Source: Hydrogenoanaerobacterium saccharovorans (GTDB lineage Bacteria; Bacillota; Clostridia; Oscillospirales; Ruminococcaceae). From it: DNA of 64,000 bases. A model generated the notes under the pieces. That model was given only the letters and a program-made list of their open reading frames with translations. It ran no database searches and was not told where the DNA came from. A program made the translations under genes and the position numbers. Below are positions 44,237 to 52,663 of this stretch, piece by piece (position 1 is the first letter of the stretch; every line of letters starts with the position of its first letter). The stretch is from positions 1,736,001 through 1,800,000 of the forward strand of contig NZ_RKRD01000001.1 of assembly GCF_003814745.1 (NCBI RefSeq). Reading direction: 5' to 3'.

Positions 44237-44314
44237 TTTAAATGTATATCCTAAATTCTATGCTGCTATAAATAATTACTCAACAAGCGGGAAACCTAAT
44301 ACAGAGGTGATTTT

Positions 44315-44458
44315 ATGTCTTATGTTGACCCAAAACTTGCAGATAAATTCGAATCATTACCAATAGAACTAAAAAATACCATCCTAGAAAAAAATGTTAA
44401 ACTTTACACTATGCAAGACTTAATACATTGTCTTGAAGAAATTGCAGAAGACGAGTAA
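44315..44458 (+). CDS. 47-residue acidic protein, unknown
   Basis: A short frame with a good ribosome site (GAGGTGATTTT before ATG) and a strong terminator right after. It reads YVDPKLADKFESLPIELKNT and ends CLEEIAEDE, acidic and helical. No family recognised. Placed 78 bases after the lipase gene. Confidence 0.55.
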   Translation: MSYVDPKLADKFESLPIELKNTILEKNVKLYTMQDLIHCLEEIAEDE

Positions 44459-44467
44459 CTTACACAA

Positions 44468-44503
44468 ATAAAAGCGCTTTTAAGCCAAAAGCGCTTTTAT
44501 TTG
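44468..44503. terminator. terminator after the small acidic gene
   Basis: ATAAAAGCGCTTTT pairs with AAAAGCGCTTTTAT in a perfect 14-bp stem. Confidence 0.9.
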
Positions 44504-44549
44504 TTAGAATTTAGTTAACCACAAGTTAATTTTGATATAAAAACAGCCC

Positions 44550-44792
44550 TTATTCAATTATCGAATCTTCAACTACATCTGCTAAATGCTCTTTACTAAG
44601 ATTATATTTATTACACAGGTGTACAAGTTCTTCTACATACTCTTGAACAGTAGAAACGTCTCCAATAGAATAGTCGTCCGTAGCAATACCATAGCTCACG
44701 TACTTGCAGTTGTCTTCATTCATATAAACATCTTTAATTACCCAATACACCTTGTAATGCACCTCACTAAATTTAATACTACTATCATACAT
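44550..44792 (-). CDS. small protein resembling DUF6514
   Basis: 80 residues with a beta-strand part (YKVYWVIKDVYMNEDNCKYV, SYGIATDD) and a C-terminal helix ending LSKEHLADVVEDSIIE. The SYGI strand and the HLxDVxED end are what I remember of DUF6514 proteins of Clostridia; the match is not certain. No clear ribosome site. Confidence 0.5.
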   Translation of the reverse strand: MYDSSIKFSEVHYKVYWVIKDVYMNEDNCKYVSYGIATDDYSIGDVSTVQEYVEELVHLCNKYNLSKEHLADVVEDSIIE

Positions 44793-44905
44793 TAATTGGG
44801 TAATTAAGTAAATTGTTTGTAATTAAAACTTATCCTTTCATTTTTGTAAACTATAATGCAAAGTCATACAAACTACACCTAAAATTAAACTTTGATACTT
44901 TAAGG

Positions 44906-45421
44906 TTATGACTTTATAAGTTCTTTTATAATAAGCGGAATAACTCCAAATAATACCGGTATAAGTATTGGCAGTGACATAAAAACTGCCTGCGAAAACA
45001 ATGAGCTCTTGCCTGAATTGATGTTTTTTTCTTCTCTGCTGTAGTATTCTTTTCTTTTTTCAGGATCAAAATTAATTTCAAAGCTCGAATAAAACGGAAG
45101 GGTAAAAACAACGATTAAAGCCTCAATCATGAGCCTCAGAGTTTGATTCTGCCAGCCAAACTGCCAAGACACCCCGTAAAACAAAGGCCAAAACAAATAC
45201 CATAAAAATTTCAACCGCATCCAACGGATAATTTTACGGTCGGACTTAGTGGGTTTATCTATCCTCAAATCTAAATCTGTGTTGCAACATGCATAATACT
45301 CTGTACAAACTTTACATTCATCAAGATGTGACCGTACAACAGTATTCGTTTCTTCTGAAGTTAACCCCTCGGCGTAAAGCGGCAATAAATCTCGAACTAC
45401 ATTGCAGCTCATTTTTTCCAT
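44906..45421 (-). CDS. anti-sigma factor with zinc-finger (zf-HC2) domain
   Basis: 171 residues. The N-terminal zinc finger CNVVRDLLPLYAEGLTSEET and HLDECKVCTEYY (HX3CX2C) is the ZAS domain that holds ECF sigma factors. Three hydrophobic segments follow (about 71-92, 94-112, 142-166), so it is a membrane protein with the sigma-binding end in the cytoplasm. It starts 2 bases after the sigma gene. Confidence 0.9.
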   Translation of the reverse strand: MEKMSCNVVRDLLPLYAEGLTSEETNTVVRSHLDECKVCTEYYACCNTDLDLRIDKPTKSDRKIIRWMRLKFLWYLFWPLFYGVSWQFGWQNQTLRLMIEALIVVFTLPFYSSFEINFDPEKRKEYYSREEKNINSGKSSLFSQAVFMSLPILIPVLFGVIPLIIKELIKS

Positions 45422-45423
45422 GA

Positions 45424-45909
45424 TTAGTCCTCCTTCAAATCTTGTATCAGCTTATATTTTGTGCGCATAAAGGTTACTCTTGCCCACCCTTCGGTTTTGC
45501 CAAGCATGGTACCGATTTCTTTAAAAGTTAGGTCACCTGTCAAACGTAAAATCATGAGTGAGCGGTTCGGTTCTTCCAATGCATTAAGATACTCTAAAAT
45601 CTTTTTTGTTTGGTCACAACGCTCAAAATCATTTTCTATATTGCAATTTGCAGGAATTTCTTCGTTCAACGGCAAAGAGGGAGTATTCTTCTTTAGCCAA
45701 CGAAAATATTCGTGGCGTGCAATTGTAAATATCCAGGTTTTAATGGTACTGGAATTTCGAAAACCTGCAATTCCTTTTATCACATTTAAAAAAGTGGATT
45801 GCAAAAGGTCTTCTGCCACAGCAGAATTACGACACATTGAAAGCAGATATTTGTAAATATCATCCGAATAGCTATAATAAATCGTTTCTATTTCGTCTTT
45901 CTTACGCAT
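45424..45909 (-). CDS. ECF sigma factor (SigM/SigV-like)
   Basis: 161 residues. Region 2 (YYSYSDDIYKYLLSMCRNSA, AEDLLQSTFLNVIKGIAGF, TWIFTIARHEYFRWLKK) and region 4 (LRLTGDLTFKEIGTMLGKTE, WARVTFMRTKYKLIQDL) are clear. It lies in front of its anti-sigma gene. Upstream on the minus strand TGTAAC lies about 16 bases before CGGTTA, which could be an autoregulated ECF promoter. Confidence 0.93.
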   Translation of the reverse strand: MRKKDEIETIYYSYSDDIYKYLLSMCRNSAVAEDLLQSTFLNVIKGIAGFRNSSTIKTWIFTIARHEYFRWLKKNTPSLPLNEEIPANCNIENDFERCDQTKKILEYLNALEEPNRSLMILRLTGDLTFKEIGTMLGKTEGWARVTFMRTKYKLIQDLKED

Positions 45910-46003
45910 GGTGTCTCCCCCCTTTTACTTTATTAGAGTAACCGAAATGCCAAAACGTTACAAGCAAAACGATTAATAATTGGTAATATCGAAGTTTGCA
46001 AAC

Positions 46004-46048
46004 AAAAACCGTATAATCTAAGCAAGCAGCTTGATTATACGGTTTTTT
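46004..46048 (-). terminator. terminator after the VOC gene
   Basis: AAAAACCGTATAATC pairs with GATTATACGGTTTTT across 14-15 bp. Confidence 0.85.
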
Positions 46049-46127
46049 ATATTGTAAGAAAACTTCTTTTCTTGTATTCTTTAATCAAAATTTGCATCAT
46101 CACAGGATTTTTAAAATGTTCTCACTA

Positions 46128-46595
46128 TTATTCTAAACACGATTGAATATAATCTACAGGGACGTCCATACGTACAGCTGTTTCTTCTACAGAAAGCCCG
46201 CTCTCAATAAACCTTTTTACTACTGCATTTATATTTTCGCCAACTTCAATAACGTGTTTATCGTAATCATAAAAGCGGACAACCCGCTGCCCCCAAGTGT
46301 GTTCAAACAATGGGTGAACATACTCTATAAAGTTTAATGCCGTTATTTTATCAACGAAAGCATCCATATCACATTCTTCAAAATACAACTCTGCTGCATG
46401 GTTGCCAAAAACAATATCTGCATCTGCTTTATGAATAAAATCTTTCCATGTATCCAAAGTCTGCAAAGCAATGCCCCCTGTTAAAGTAACATTTGCTCCA
46501 AAGTCAGCAATTACATCCAGCCCCAAAACATCATGGTAAAACTGTTTTGACTTTTCTAAATCTTTTACCGCAATCAAGGTAGAGATATATTTCAT
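46128..46595 (-). CDS. VOC (glyoxalase/bleomycin-resistance) family protein
   Basis: 155 residues. Repeated beta-alpha-beta units start STLIAVKDLEKSKQFYHDVLG and YFEECDMDAFVDKI, with metal-type residues His and Glu in HTWGQRVVRFYDYDKHVIEVG. The last 35 residues (GLSVEETAVRMDVPVDYIQS) look like a small helix-turn-helix added to the fold. Substrate unknown. AAGGAGACAGACAAA precedes the ATG. Confidence 0.88.
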   Translation of the reverse strand: MKYISTLIAVKDLEKSKQFYHDVLGLDVIADFGANVTLTGGIALQTLDTWKDFIHKADADIVFGNHAAELYFEECDMDAFVDKITALNFIEYVHPLFEHTWGQRVVRFYDYDKHVIEVGENINAVVKRFIESGLSVEETAVRMDVPVDYIQSCLE

Positions 46596-46763
46596 TTTGT
46601 CTGTCTCCTTATTTTAAAGTACATAACAGATTCTTTTTTAATATACAAACCATAGCTTAATTAAAAGCCTGCGTCAATAGTAAAATTGCGGTTACCGATA
46701 CCGCACATTTTATAAACACAATGAATATGATATTTTATAAGAATATAGAAAGGAGTGAGTAAT

Positions 46764-47261
46764 ATGCAATATTGCAGGCGTAACCCTTATAATAACTATG
46801 ATAGAACTCCAGCGATAAATGTTATGGCTTCTCAACAGATGATTAAATTAAAAGATTACGGACCTGACCCAATTGTAGTGAATATAGATAAAGCAACGAA
46901 GCAAAACAATAATTATCGAACTGCATTATGGACAGGTAACCATTTACAACTTACATTAATGAGCATCCCACCCGGCGGAGATATCGGGTTGGAAGTTCAC
47001 CCCAAAGTAGACCAATTCATTCGCATCGAAGATGGCGAGGGATTGGTTAAAATGGGAGACAGCGAACAAAATTTACGTTTTCAGCAAAAAGTTAAAGACG
47101 ATTATGCAATTTTAGTCCCTGCGGGCACATGGCACAATATAATTAACACCGGTAATAAACCTCTTAAACTGTACACAATATACGCTCCGCCTCAACATCC
47201 ACACGGTACAGTACAAGAAACAAAAGAAATTGCTCAAGCAGAAGAGCATGACCACCATTGA
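46764..47261 (+). CDS. cupin domain protein
   Basis: 165 residues from the ATG with AAAGGAG eight bases upstream. The cupin barrel shows IPPGGDIGLEVHPKVDQFIRIEDG (motif 1, with H, then Q and R/E) and VPAGTWHNIINTGNKPLKLY (motif 2, His). The N-terminal 15 residues are asparagine/tyrosine-rich and the end is AEEHDHH, which may bind metal. The type is often annotated as a mannose-6-phosphate isomerase-like cupin; no function is known. Confidence 0.88.
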   Translation: MQYCRRNPYNNYDRTPAINVMASQQMIKLKDYGPDPIVVNIDKATKQNNNYRTALWTGNHLQLTLMSIPPGGDIGLEVHPKVDQFIRIEDGEGLVKMGDSEQNLRFQQKVKDDYAILVPAGTWHNIINTGNKPLKLYTIYAPPQHPHGTVQETKEIAQAEEHDHH

Positions 47262-47377
47262 GCGTAGCTTATATTAAAAATCTCTTTTTGAATTGTTAAA
47301 CTTATTCAGGTTTTTATAGCCATTTGAGACTTTCACAAGATAATAAGCCATAAACATAATATTATCGTTTTATCAAG

Positions 47378-47412
47378 CAGCCTTTGTATCTAATAAGTAC
47401 AAAGGCTGTTTG
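47378..47412 (+). terminator. hairpin, probable terminator after the cupin gene
   Basis: CAGCCTTTGTA pairs perfectly with TACAAAGGCTG; only TTTGC follows. Confidence 0.55.
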
Positions 47413-47518
47413 CATGCCGTCAACTAATAAATAGCATATATTTAGTAAAAGATTACCGCAAATACGCCTTTTATAATCAAATATATTTCAATTTCGCTTG
47501 AGAAAAATATAAATACTA

Positions 47519-48037
47519 TTAGAAAAACCAAACGGTAGGGATATAAAACAAGTAAGGTGCCGTGAATACAGCTAGCGAGAGGGCAAGTTTTTTCTTTTGG
47601 GTATTATCAAGATTAGTTTTATTTAGGCAATATTTATAATTAAATAAATAGATTAAAAAAGCAGTTAATATCACACAGCCGGAAACCCACAATACAGCAT
47701 ATATACTTTCAAACGGGTTGTAACTAACAGCGTTTGTAATGTTTGTATACCACCATTTTCCTAACTGCGTTTCATAATTAAAACTAATAATATTTGACAA
47801 AAGCATTGCTGCAGTACCAATAAAATCTGCCGCAAATCCAAACATCCAAACACTAAAAATAACCGCCTTCATATTCTGCCTTATCTCTTGTATTTTCAGA
47901 TATTTTAAAGTAACAGCTACAACCATCAAATCTATAAGAAAATTTGCCGGCAAAACCACTAACCAAGTAATCGGGAACAACCATAAAAGCCATATGGGAA
48001 AGATTAAATTATATAGTTTGATGTTGTTCTTTTTCAT
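47519..48037 (-). CDS. integral membrane protein, unknown function
   Basis: 172 residues from the ATG preceded by GAGGTGTAAA. Five or so membrane segments: LIFPIWLLWLFPITWLVVLP (about 9-28), 30-45, VIFSVWMFGFAADFIGTAAM (about 61-80), a segment near 112-132 and a last one near 152-170. A KKK loop is near the end. I do not recognise the family. Confidence 0.6.
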   Translation of the reverse strand: MKKNNIKLYNLIFPIWLLWLFPITWLVVLPANFLIDLMVVAVTLKYLKIQEIRQNMKAVIFSVWMFGFAADFIGTAAMLLSNIISFNYETQLGKWWYTNITNAVSYNPFESIYAVLWVSGCVILTAFLIYLFNYKYCLNKTNLDNTQKKKLALSLAVFTAPYLFYIPTVWFF

Positions 48038-48152
48038 TTTACACCTCGCCAATATGTTAAATGTTTACTTCGTTCAATACTTAATTCAACTATACTCTAT
48101 CCATACATATAAGTAAATATTTATAAGATATTTTCAACAAATATACACATTT

Positions 48153-48181
48153 TTGACTTTTTATGAATGGTATGCTATCAT
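48153..48181 (+). promoter_or_regulatory. promoter of the first antiporter/PII-like operon
   Basis: TTGACT and TATCAT are 17 bases apart, about 175 bases before the antiporter start. Confidence 0.72.
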
Positions 48182-48187
48182 GTTTTT

Positions 48188-48308
48188 AGATATATCTACA
48201 TTTTCGACAGTAAAAAGTGCACTTTACTGTCATCCACGTACAATTACATATGCCCCTTAAAGGGCCAATTGTTAAAACGTATGCCATTTTGGTGATACGT
48301 TTTTTATA
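48188..48308 (+). promoter_or_regulatory. structured leader with intrinsic terminator (riboswitch/attenuator candidate)
   Basis: Between promoter and antiporter gene the RNA can form: a 9-bp hairpin GACAGTAAA/TTTACTGTC (48208-48233), a helix ACAATT/AATTGT closing an inner GCCC/GGGC hairpin (48240-48272), and then a terminator AACGTAT/ATACGTT with T6 (48274-48306). A terminator between a promoter and its gene is the mark of regulated readthrough. I cannot match it to a known class; ions or nucleotide second messengers are the natural ligands to think of for an antiporter. Confidence 0.6.
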
Positions 48309-48356
48309 TGTGGTTTAGTTTAATTGATAAATAAAAATCTTTACGGAGGTAAACTA

Positions 48357-49583
48357 TTGAACATACTGTTAAAACTTGGGCTTGTAATTTTGGCCGGATT
48401 GGTCGGAGGAAAAGTTGCCCGATTCTTTAAGCTCCCAGACGTAACGGGATACCTACTTGCAGGCCTTTTTCTAGGTGGTTCATTTTTAGGGCTGGTATCT
48501 GAACAAGATATTTCCGCTTTGGAAATTATAAGCGAACTTGCCCTTGCGGTAATTGCCTTTAGCATTGGCAGTGAGTTCATTGTAAAAGAAATGAAGAAAT
48601 TAGGCAAGGCAATTTTTATAATTACACTTGCTGAAGTAATCGGAGCAGTAGTTGTTGTATTTTCTGTGGTTTATTATCTATTTCAGCAAAACTTTGTGTT
48701 CAGCATAATCATTGCCTCAATGTCCGCTGCTACGGCCCCTGCTGCTACCTTGATGGTTATACGCCAATTTCGTGCCCGCGGTCCCTTGACACAAACCATA
48801 CTGCCTGTTGTAGCACTGGATGACGTATTCGGTATCATCATCTTTGGGCTGGCAGTATCCGTTGCAAAAATAGTTACCGGTGTTTCAGAACAACCTTTGG
48901 CTATTATGATTGTAAAACCTTTTATTGAAATTGCCGGCTCTTTGCTCTTAGGGAGTGTTTTTGGATTAATCCTCACCTATGCTTGTAAGTTCGCACCGGA
49001 TAATGAAAGCCTATTGGGACTGATATTGGCTGTTATAGGCATCACCACAGGTATTGCCAACTGGCTGGGGTTTTCACCTCTGCTTGCTTGTATTATGATA
49101 GGAACAATGGTAGTAAACTTAAAACATAACCCCAATCGAGTGTTTTCTTCACTCAACGGCTTTACTCCACCGTTATATCTTCTGTTTTTTACTTTGGCAG
49201 GAGCCAGCTTAGATCTTCGCATATTAGCATCGGTAGGCTTTCTTGGAGTTGGCTATATCTTGGCTCGTATCTGTGGAAAAATGGCAGGCGCTTGGGCAGG
49301 GGCAAAAATCGCCTCTTCGCCGGATGTTATTCGCAAATATTTAGGTTTGGCTCTGTTGCCTCAAGGGGGGATATCCATCGGACTTACTGTAATTGTACGC
49401 CAGATGTTCCCGGGGCAGGCTGAAGCTATCGCCACCATAATCATGTTCAGCGTATTAGTATACGAAACCACAGGCCCCATTTTTGCGAAGATTGCCATAC
49501 AAAAGGCCGGTGAAGTGGACGGATTGAATAAAAAGACTGAACTCTCTCAAAATGAATGCCCTCAAGAAGCAGTATCTCTTTAA
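48357..49583 (+). CDS. CPA2 family cation/proton antiporter (KefB/NapA type), first copy
   Basis: 408 residues from a TTG with GGAGG seven bases upstream. About twelve membrane segments; conserved stretches are LPDVTGYLLAGLFLGGSFLG (about 23-42), ALAVIAFSIGSEF (about 62-74), ATAPAATLMVIRQFRARGPLT (about 128-148) and VALDDVFGIIIFGLAV (about 155-170), where the aspartates are the ion-binding pair typical of CPA2 exchangers. No RCK/TrkA domain is attached. It is followed 23 bases later by a PII-like gene, which may act as the missing regulator. Confidence 0.92.
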   Translation: MNILLKLGLVILAGLVGGKVARFFKLPDVTGYLLAGLFLGGSFLGLVSEQDISALEIISELALAVIAFSIGSEFIVKEMKKLGKAIFIITLAEVIGAVVVVFSVVYYLFQQNFVFSIIIASMSAATAPAATLMVIRQFRARGPLTQTILPVVALDDVFGIIIFGLAVSVAKIVTGVSEQPLAIMIVKPFIEIAGSLLLGSVFGLILTYACKFAPDNESLLGLILAVIGITTGIANWLGFSPLLACIMIGTMVVNLKHNPNRVFSSLNGFTPPLYLLFFTLAGASLDLRILASVGFLGVGYILARICGKMAGAWAGAKIASSPDVIRKYLGLALLPQGGISIGLTVIVRQMFPGQAEAIATIIMFSVLVYETTGPIFAKIAIQKAGEVDGLNKKTELSQNECPQEAVSL

Positions 49584-49606
49584 ATAAAATGTAAGGAGAC
49601 AATACC

Positions 49607-49954
49607 ATGCATGTTCTTTTTATCGTATTGAACGAAGTAGACTATCTCGATGATATTTTAACAGGGCTGATGCAAGCCGGTGTTACGGGCGCAACGATTT
49701 TAGAAAGCCAAGGCATGGCCGGTTTTATGATAGACAATGACAAAATAAGCCATTCTATGGTTAACATCTTCAGGACTTTTTTGACCAGTGCAAGACCTTT
49801 TAATAAAACTATTTTCACTGTTTTGGAAAGTGATGACCTTTTAGATAAAGCAGTTACAGCGGTACGGCAAACTTTGGGTGATGATGCAAAACCAGGAATG
49901 GGCATGATGTTTTCTGTGCCAATCGGCGGTATGTACCCTCTCTCCCCTTTGTAA
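49607..49954 (+). CDS. PII-like signalling protein paired with the antiporter, first copy
   Basis: 115 residues with the PII/CutA ferredoxin-like plan: strand HVLFIVLNE, helix YLDDILTGLMQAGVTGATI, a long T-loop-like insertion (about 36-55), strand TIFTVLES, helix LLDKAVTAVRQTLG and last strand GMMFSVPIGG. The glycine-rich turn before the last strand resembles the PII nucleotide-binding C-loop. The T-loop tyrosine that is uridylylated in GlnB is not present. Located directly behind the antiporter gene; by analogy to SbtA/SbtB and AmtB/GlnK it could gate the transporter. Similar in plan to the protein at 59151. Confidence 0.75.
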   Translation: MHVLFIVLNEVDYLDDILTGLMQAGVTGATILESQGMAGFMIDNDKISHSMVNIFRTFLTSARPFNKTIFTVLESDDLLDKAVTAVRQTLGDDAKPGMGMMFSVPIGGMYPLSPL

Positions 49955-49985
49955 TTTCAAAGTTAACAAACACACTATACAAACA

Positions 49986-50025
49986 ACCGAGGTATGCAGC
50001 ATTGTGCACACCTCGGTATTTTTTT
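49986..50025. terminator. terminator after the first PII-like gene
   Basis: ACCGAGGT pairs with ACCTCGGT, with inner TGCA/TGCA, and seven T follow. Confidence 0.88.
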
Positions 50026-50039
50026 GAAACAAACGGCTT

Positions 50040-50804
50040 TTAGTTTTTATTCAAATTGGTGGTGCGATATTTGTTGGGCGATACACCGATGTAATTTTTA
50101 AACGCGCGGCTAAAGTAGTGCGGGCTGCTATAGCCTACCATCTCTGAAATTTGGCTCATTGTATAGCTTTTTTCTTCTTGTGTTATTAAGTTAGCTGCCG
50201 TTAAAATACGCAGATTGTTGAGATAATCGGTAAAAGTATAGCCTGTTTTTTGTTTAAAAATTTTGGTTAAGTACGACTGGCTGATGTGGAATGTTTCTGC
50301 AACCTTATTAAGAGAAATTGTACTGTCGGTAAAATGGTCTCTTACATAATTTAGCGCAGATAGTGCAATGTCTTTGCAACTTTCTGTTGCATTGCTATCG
50401 TCTTTGATTTGGTTCATCTCCCAAATACGGTTACAGTAGGAGTCGATTGCATTTGCTAAAATATTTTTAAAATTACGATAGTCTATCGGTTTTAGAAGAT
50501 AAGAAAACACCCCTAAATCCAAAGCCTTTTGCGCATATTCAAATTCACCATACCCCGAAATAATAATAATTTTGCATTCTTTATCAATCTCGCGTATTTT
50601 TTCAATCGCCGAAAGTCCGCTTAAAAATGGCATATTAATATCCATCAAAATAATCTCAGGGCTGTATTTTTCAACAGCCTCCAACGCTTGCTCTCCGTTT
50701 TCGGCAAGGGCTGCAACAGTAACCTCCAGTCCGCTGCTTTCAATCAGGTTTTTTAAGCCATTTCGGATAATTTCTTCGTCATCTGCAATCAATATCCTTA
50801 ACAT
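50040..50804 (-). CDS. AraC-type response regulator (YesN-like), second system
   Basis: 254 residues. Receiver domain: IADDEEIIRNG (residues 5-15), phospho-Asp in ILMDINMPFLSG (about residue 55), and SYLLKPIDYRN. C-terminal AraC helices: LNKVAETFHISQSYLTKIFK and MSQISEMVGYSSPHYFSRAF. It overlaps its kinase gene by 7 bases and faces away from a secreted flavin reductase gene that it probably controls. Confidence 0.92.
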   Translation of the reverse strand: MLRILIADDEEIIRNGLKNLIESSGLEVTVAALAENGEQALEAVEKYSPEIILMDINMPFLSGLSAIEKIREIDKECKIIIISGYGEFEYAQKALDLGVFSYLLKPIDYRNFKNILANAIDSYCNRIWEMNQIKDDSNATESCKDIALSALNYVRDHFTDSTISLNKVAETFHISQSYLTKIFKQKTGYTFTDYLNNLRILTAANLITQEEKSYTMSQISEMVGYSSPHYFSRAFKNYIGVSPNKYRTTNLNKN

Positions 50805-52516
50805 TCAAATCCCTCGCATATATGTGGTATTTCTATTTGCACTTGTGCCCCAAAATCGGGTCTGTTACAAACGGTAATACTGTACTTTTCGTCAAAGGCT
50901 ATGGAAAGCCTTTCGTTGATATTATAGAGTCCGTAATGGTCAGATTCCAAAAAGGCGCTCATATTATGGCGTATTTGTTTTAGCTTTTGTTCGTCAAATC
51001 CAACTCCGTCATCCGAAACCGAGATGCAAAGAGAATTGTTTTTTTCTTTGACGGAAATCGAAATGGTTCCTCGATTGGATTTTGGTTTCAAGCCGTGATT
51101 AATCGCGTTTTCTACCAAGGGCTGAATAATAAGTTTTGGTATCAAATATTGTTTTACACTTTCGTCAACATCAATTTCGTACTTTAATTTGTCGTTGTAA
51201 CGTATTTCTTGTATTTTTAAATAACAAGTAACATGGGCAATTTCTTCTTCCACCGTTATGTATTCTTTTCCCCCGCTGAGCGAAATGCGAAAAAATTGCG
51301 AAAGAAGCTGTATCATATCGGCAACATCACATGCATTGCGGCTTAATGCTTTCCACTGTATGGTATCTAACGTATTGTATAAAAAATGCGGATTAATCTG
51401 TGCCTGCAATGCTCTTAATTCTGCACGGCGCTTTTGAGTTTGTATACTGTAAATTTGGCTGATCAAATTTTTGATTGCAATAATCATTTGATTGAAAACC
51501 TTGCCTAAAACAGATATTTCATCATGACTTTTGCTTTCAAAAACAGTATCCAGATTACCGGAAGCAGCTTGAAGCATGTGATACTTGAGGCGCTCTACAG
51601 GGCGTGTAATGGAGCAGGAAATAAAAACGGATAACAAGATGGAAACAATAAACAAAAGCAGGCACACAATCAAAAGAAGATTAATCAGCTGATTTGTTTG
51701 TTCAAGAATCTTGTTATTGTCAATCATCGTACAGAGTATCCAATCTTTAGCATATGGAACAGAAGAATAGAAAACAGTGGAATTCACTTCAGAAAATTCA
51801 TTCAAGTGTATAATTCCTGAAGTAAAACCATTGCTTTGTTTAACGGATTTTAAAAGCATGTCACTTGTAACGCTATGCTGTGGCAAAACTTTGTCGGACG
51901 ACATATAGATTTCGCCTTCCCTGTTCATAATCCAAGAAAAGCCATCATATAGTTCAATCTCTTTTGTTATTTGAGAAAGCAGCTCAAGGTTGACGGCACC
52001 ATTGATAAAGCCCACCTTATCACCTTTTGTGTTGTGGATGGGATAACAAATAAGAAAAATATGGTTGTTGTCTGATTTCGAAATGACGGGGTTGCTTATA
52101 ACGTATTCTTGATTGGTAGCCATTGCTTCTTTAAAATAGGGGCGCCGTGATACATCAATTGTTATATTATCGTTTATCCAGCCTTTGCCGTCCAAACCGC
52201 CTATGGCAAAGGTTTCTGTACTGTTACCGTAATTTTTATTCAATATCTTGTTCAGATTAATGATGTAGGGTTTTAATTGGTTAAAATCCAGCTCTTTGCA
52301 GTATGGATATTCTTTTATAATTCTTATTTCGCTCACTCTTTGATTGAGCCATGAACCTATTTCGTTGGCTTTTGAGTCGATAAGCTGCGTAATTTGATGT
52401 TCTGCGTTTTTCATATTCATCGGCTTAAAATAAGATTCGATTAAATAAAACAACGGCAAAAAAATAAACAGAATACACATTAAAAAGCATATTATAATTT
52501 TAAGTTTTAGCGACAA
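50798..52516 (-). CDS. sensor histidine kinase (YesM-like) with outside Cache-type sensor
   Basis: 572 residues from a TTG start (GGGGGCGTGATTGA before it). Membrane segments at about 5-25 and 275-300; between them an outside domain of about 250 residues with a Cache look (DVSRRPYFKEAMATNQEYVI, then GDKVGFINGAVNLELLSQI). Then HAMP, the His motif NPHFLYNTLDTIQWK (about residue 386), and HATPase segments LVENAINHGLKPKSN and VSDDGVGFDEQKL. Cache domains bind small organic acids, amino acids or similar; likely the electron acceptor of the reductase next door. Confidence 0.91.
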   Translation of the reverse strand: MSLKLKIIICFLMCILFIFLPLFYLIESYFKPMNMKNAEHQITQLIDSKANEIGSWLNQRVSEIRIIKEYPYCKELDFNQLKPYIINLNKILNKNYGNSTETFAIGGLDGKGWINDNITIDVSRRPYFKEAMATNQEYVISNPVISKSDNNHIFLICYPIHNTKGDKVGFINGAVNLELLSQITKEIELYDGFSWIMNREGEIYMSSDKVLPQHSVTSDMLLKSVKQSNGFTSGIIHLNEFSEVNSTVFYSSVPYAKDWILCTMIDNNKILEQTNQLINLLLIVCLLLFIVSILLSVFISCSITRPVERLKYHMLQAASGNLDTVFESKSHDEISVLGKVFNQMIIAIKNLISQIYSIQTQKRRAELRALQAQINPHFLYNTLDTIQWKALSRNACDVADMIQLLSQFFRISLSGGKEYITVEEEIAHVTCYLKIQEIRYNDKLKYEIDVDESVKQYLIPKLIIQPLVENAINHGLKPKSNRGTISISVKEKNNSLCISVSDDGVGFDEQKLKQIRHNMSAFLESDHYGLYNINERLSIAFDEKYSITVCNRPDFGAQVQIEIPHICEGFEC

Positions 52517-52663
52517 TCAATCACGCCCCCAAATTTTGTCGTTATTTTATTATACAGCAAAGTACAAGAAAAAGAAATGTAATGCAAATACTTTCACCTT
52601 CGGCTATGATATACTGTATTTGTTAGTTAATTATTTAACAACAGATATTGCAGGAGGAGAATT

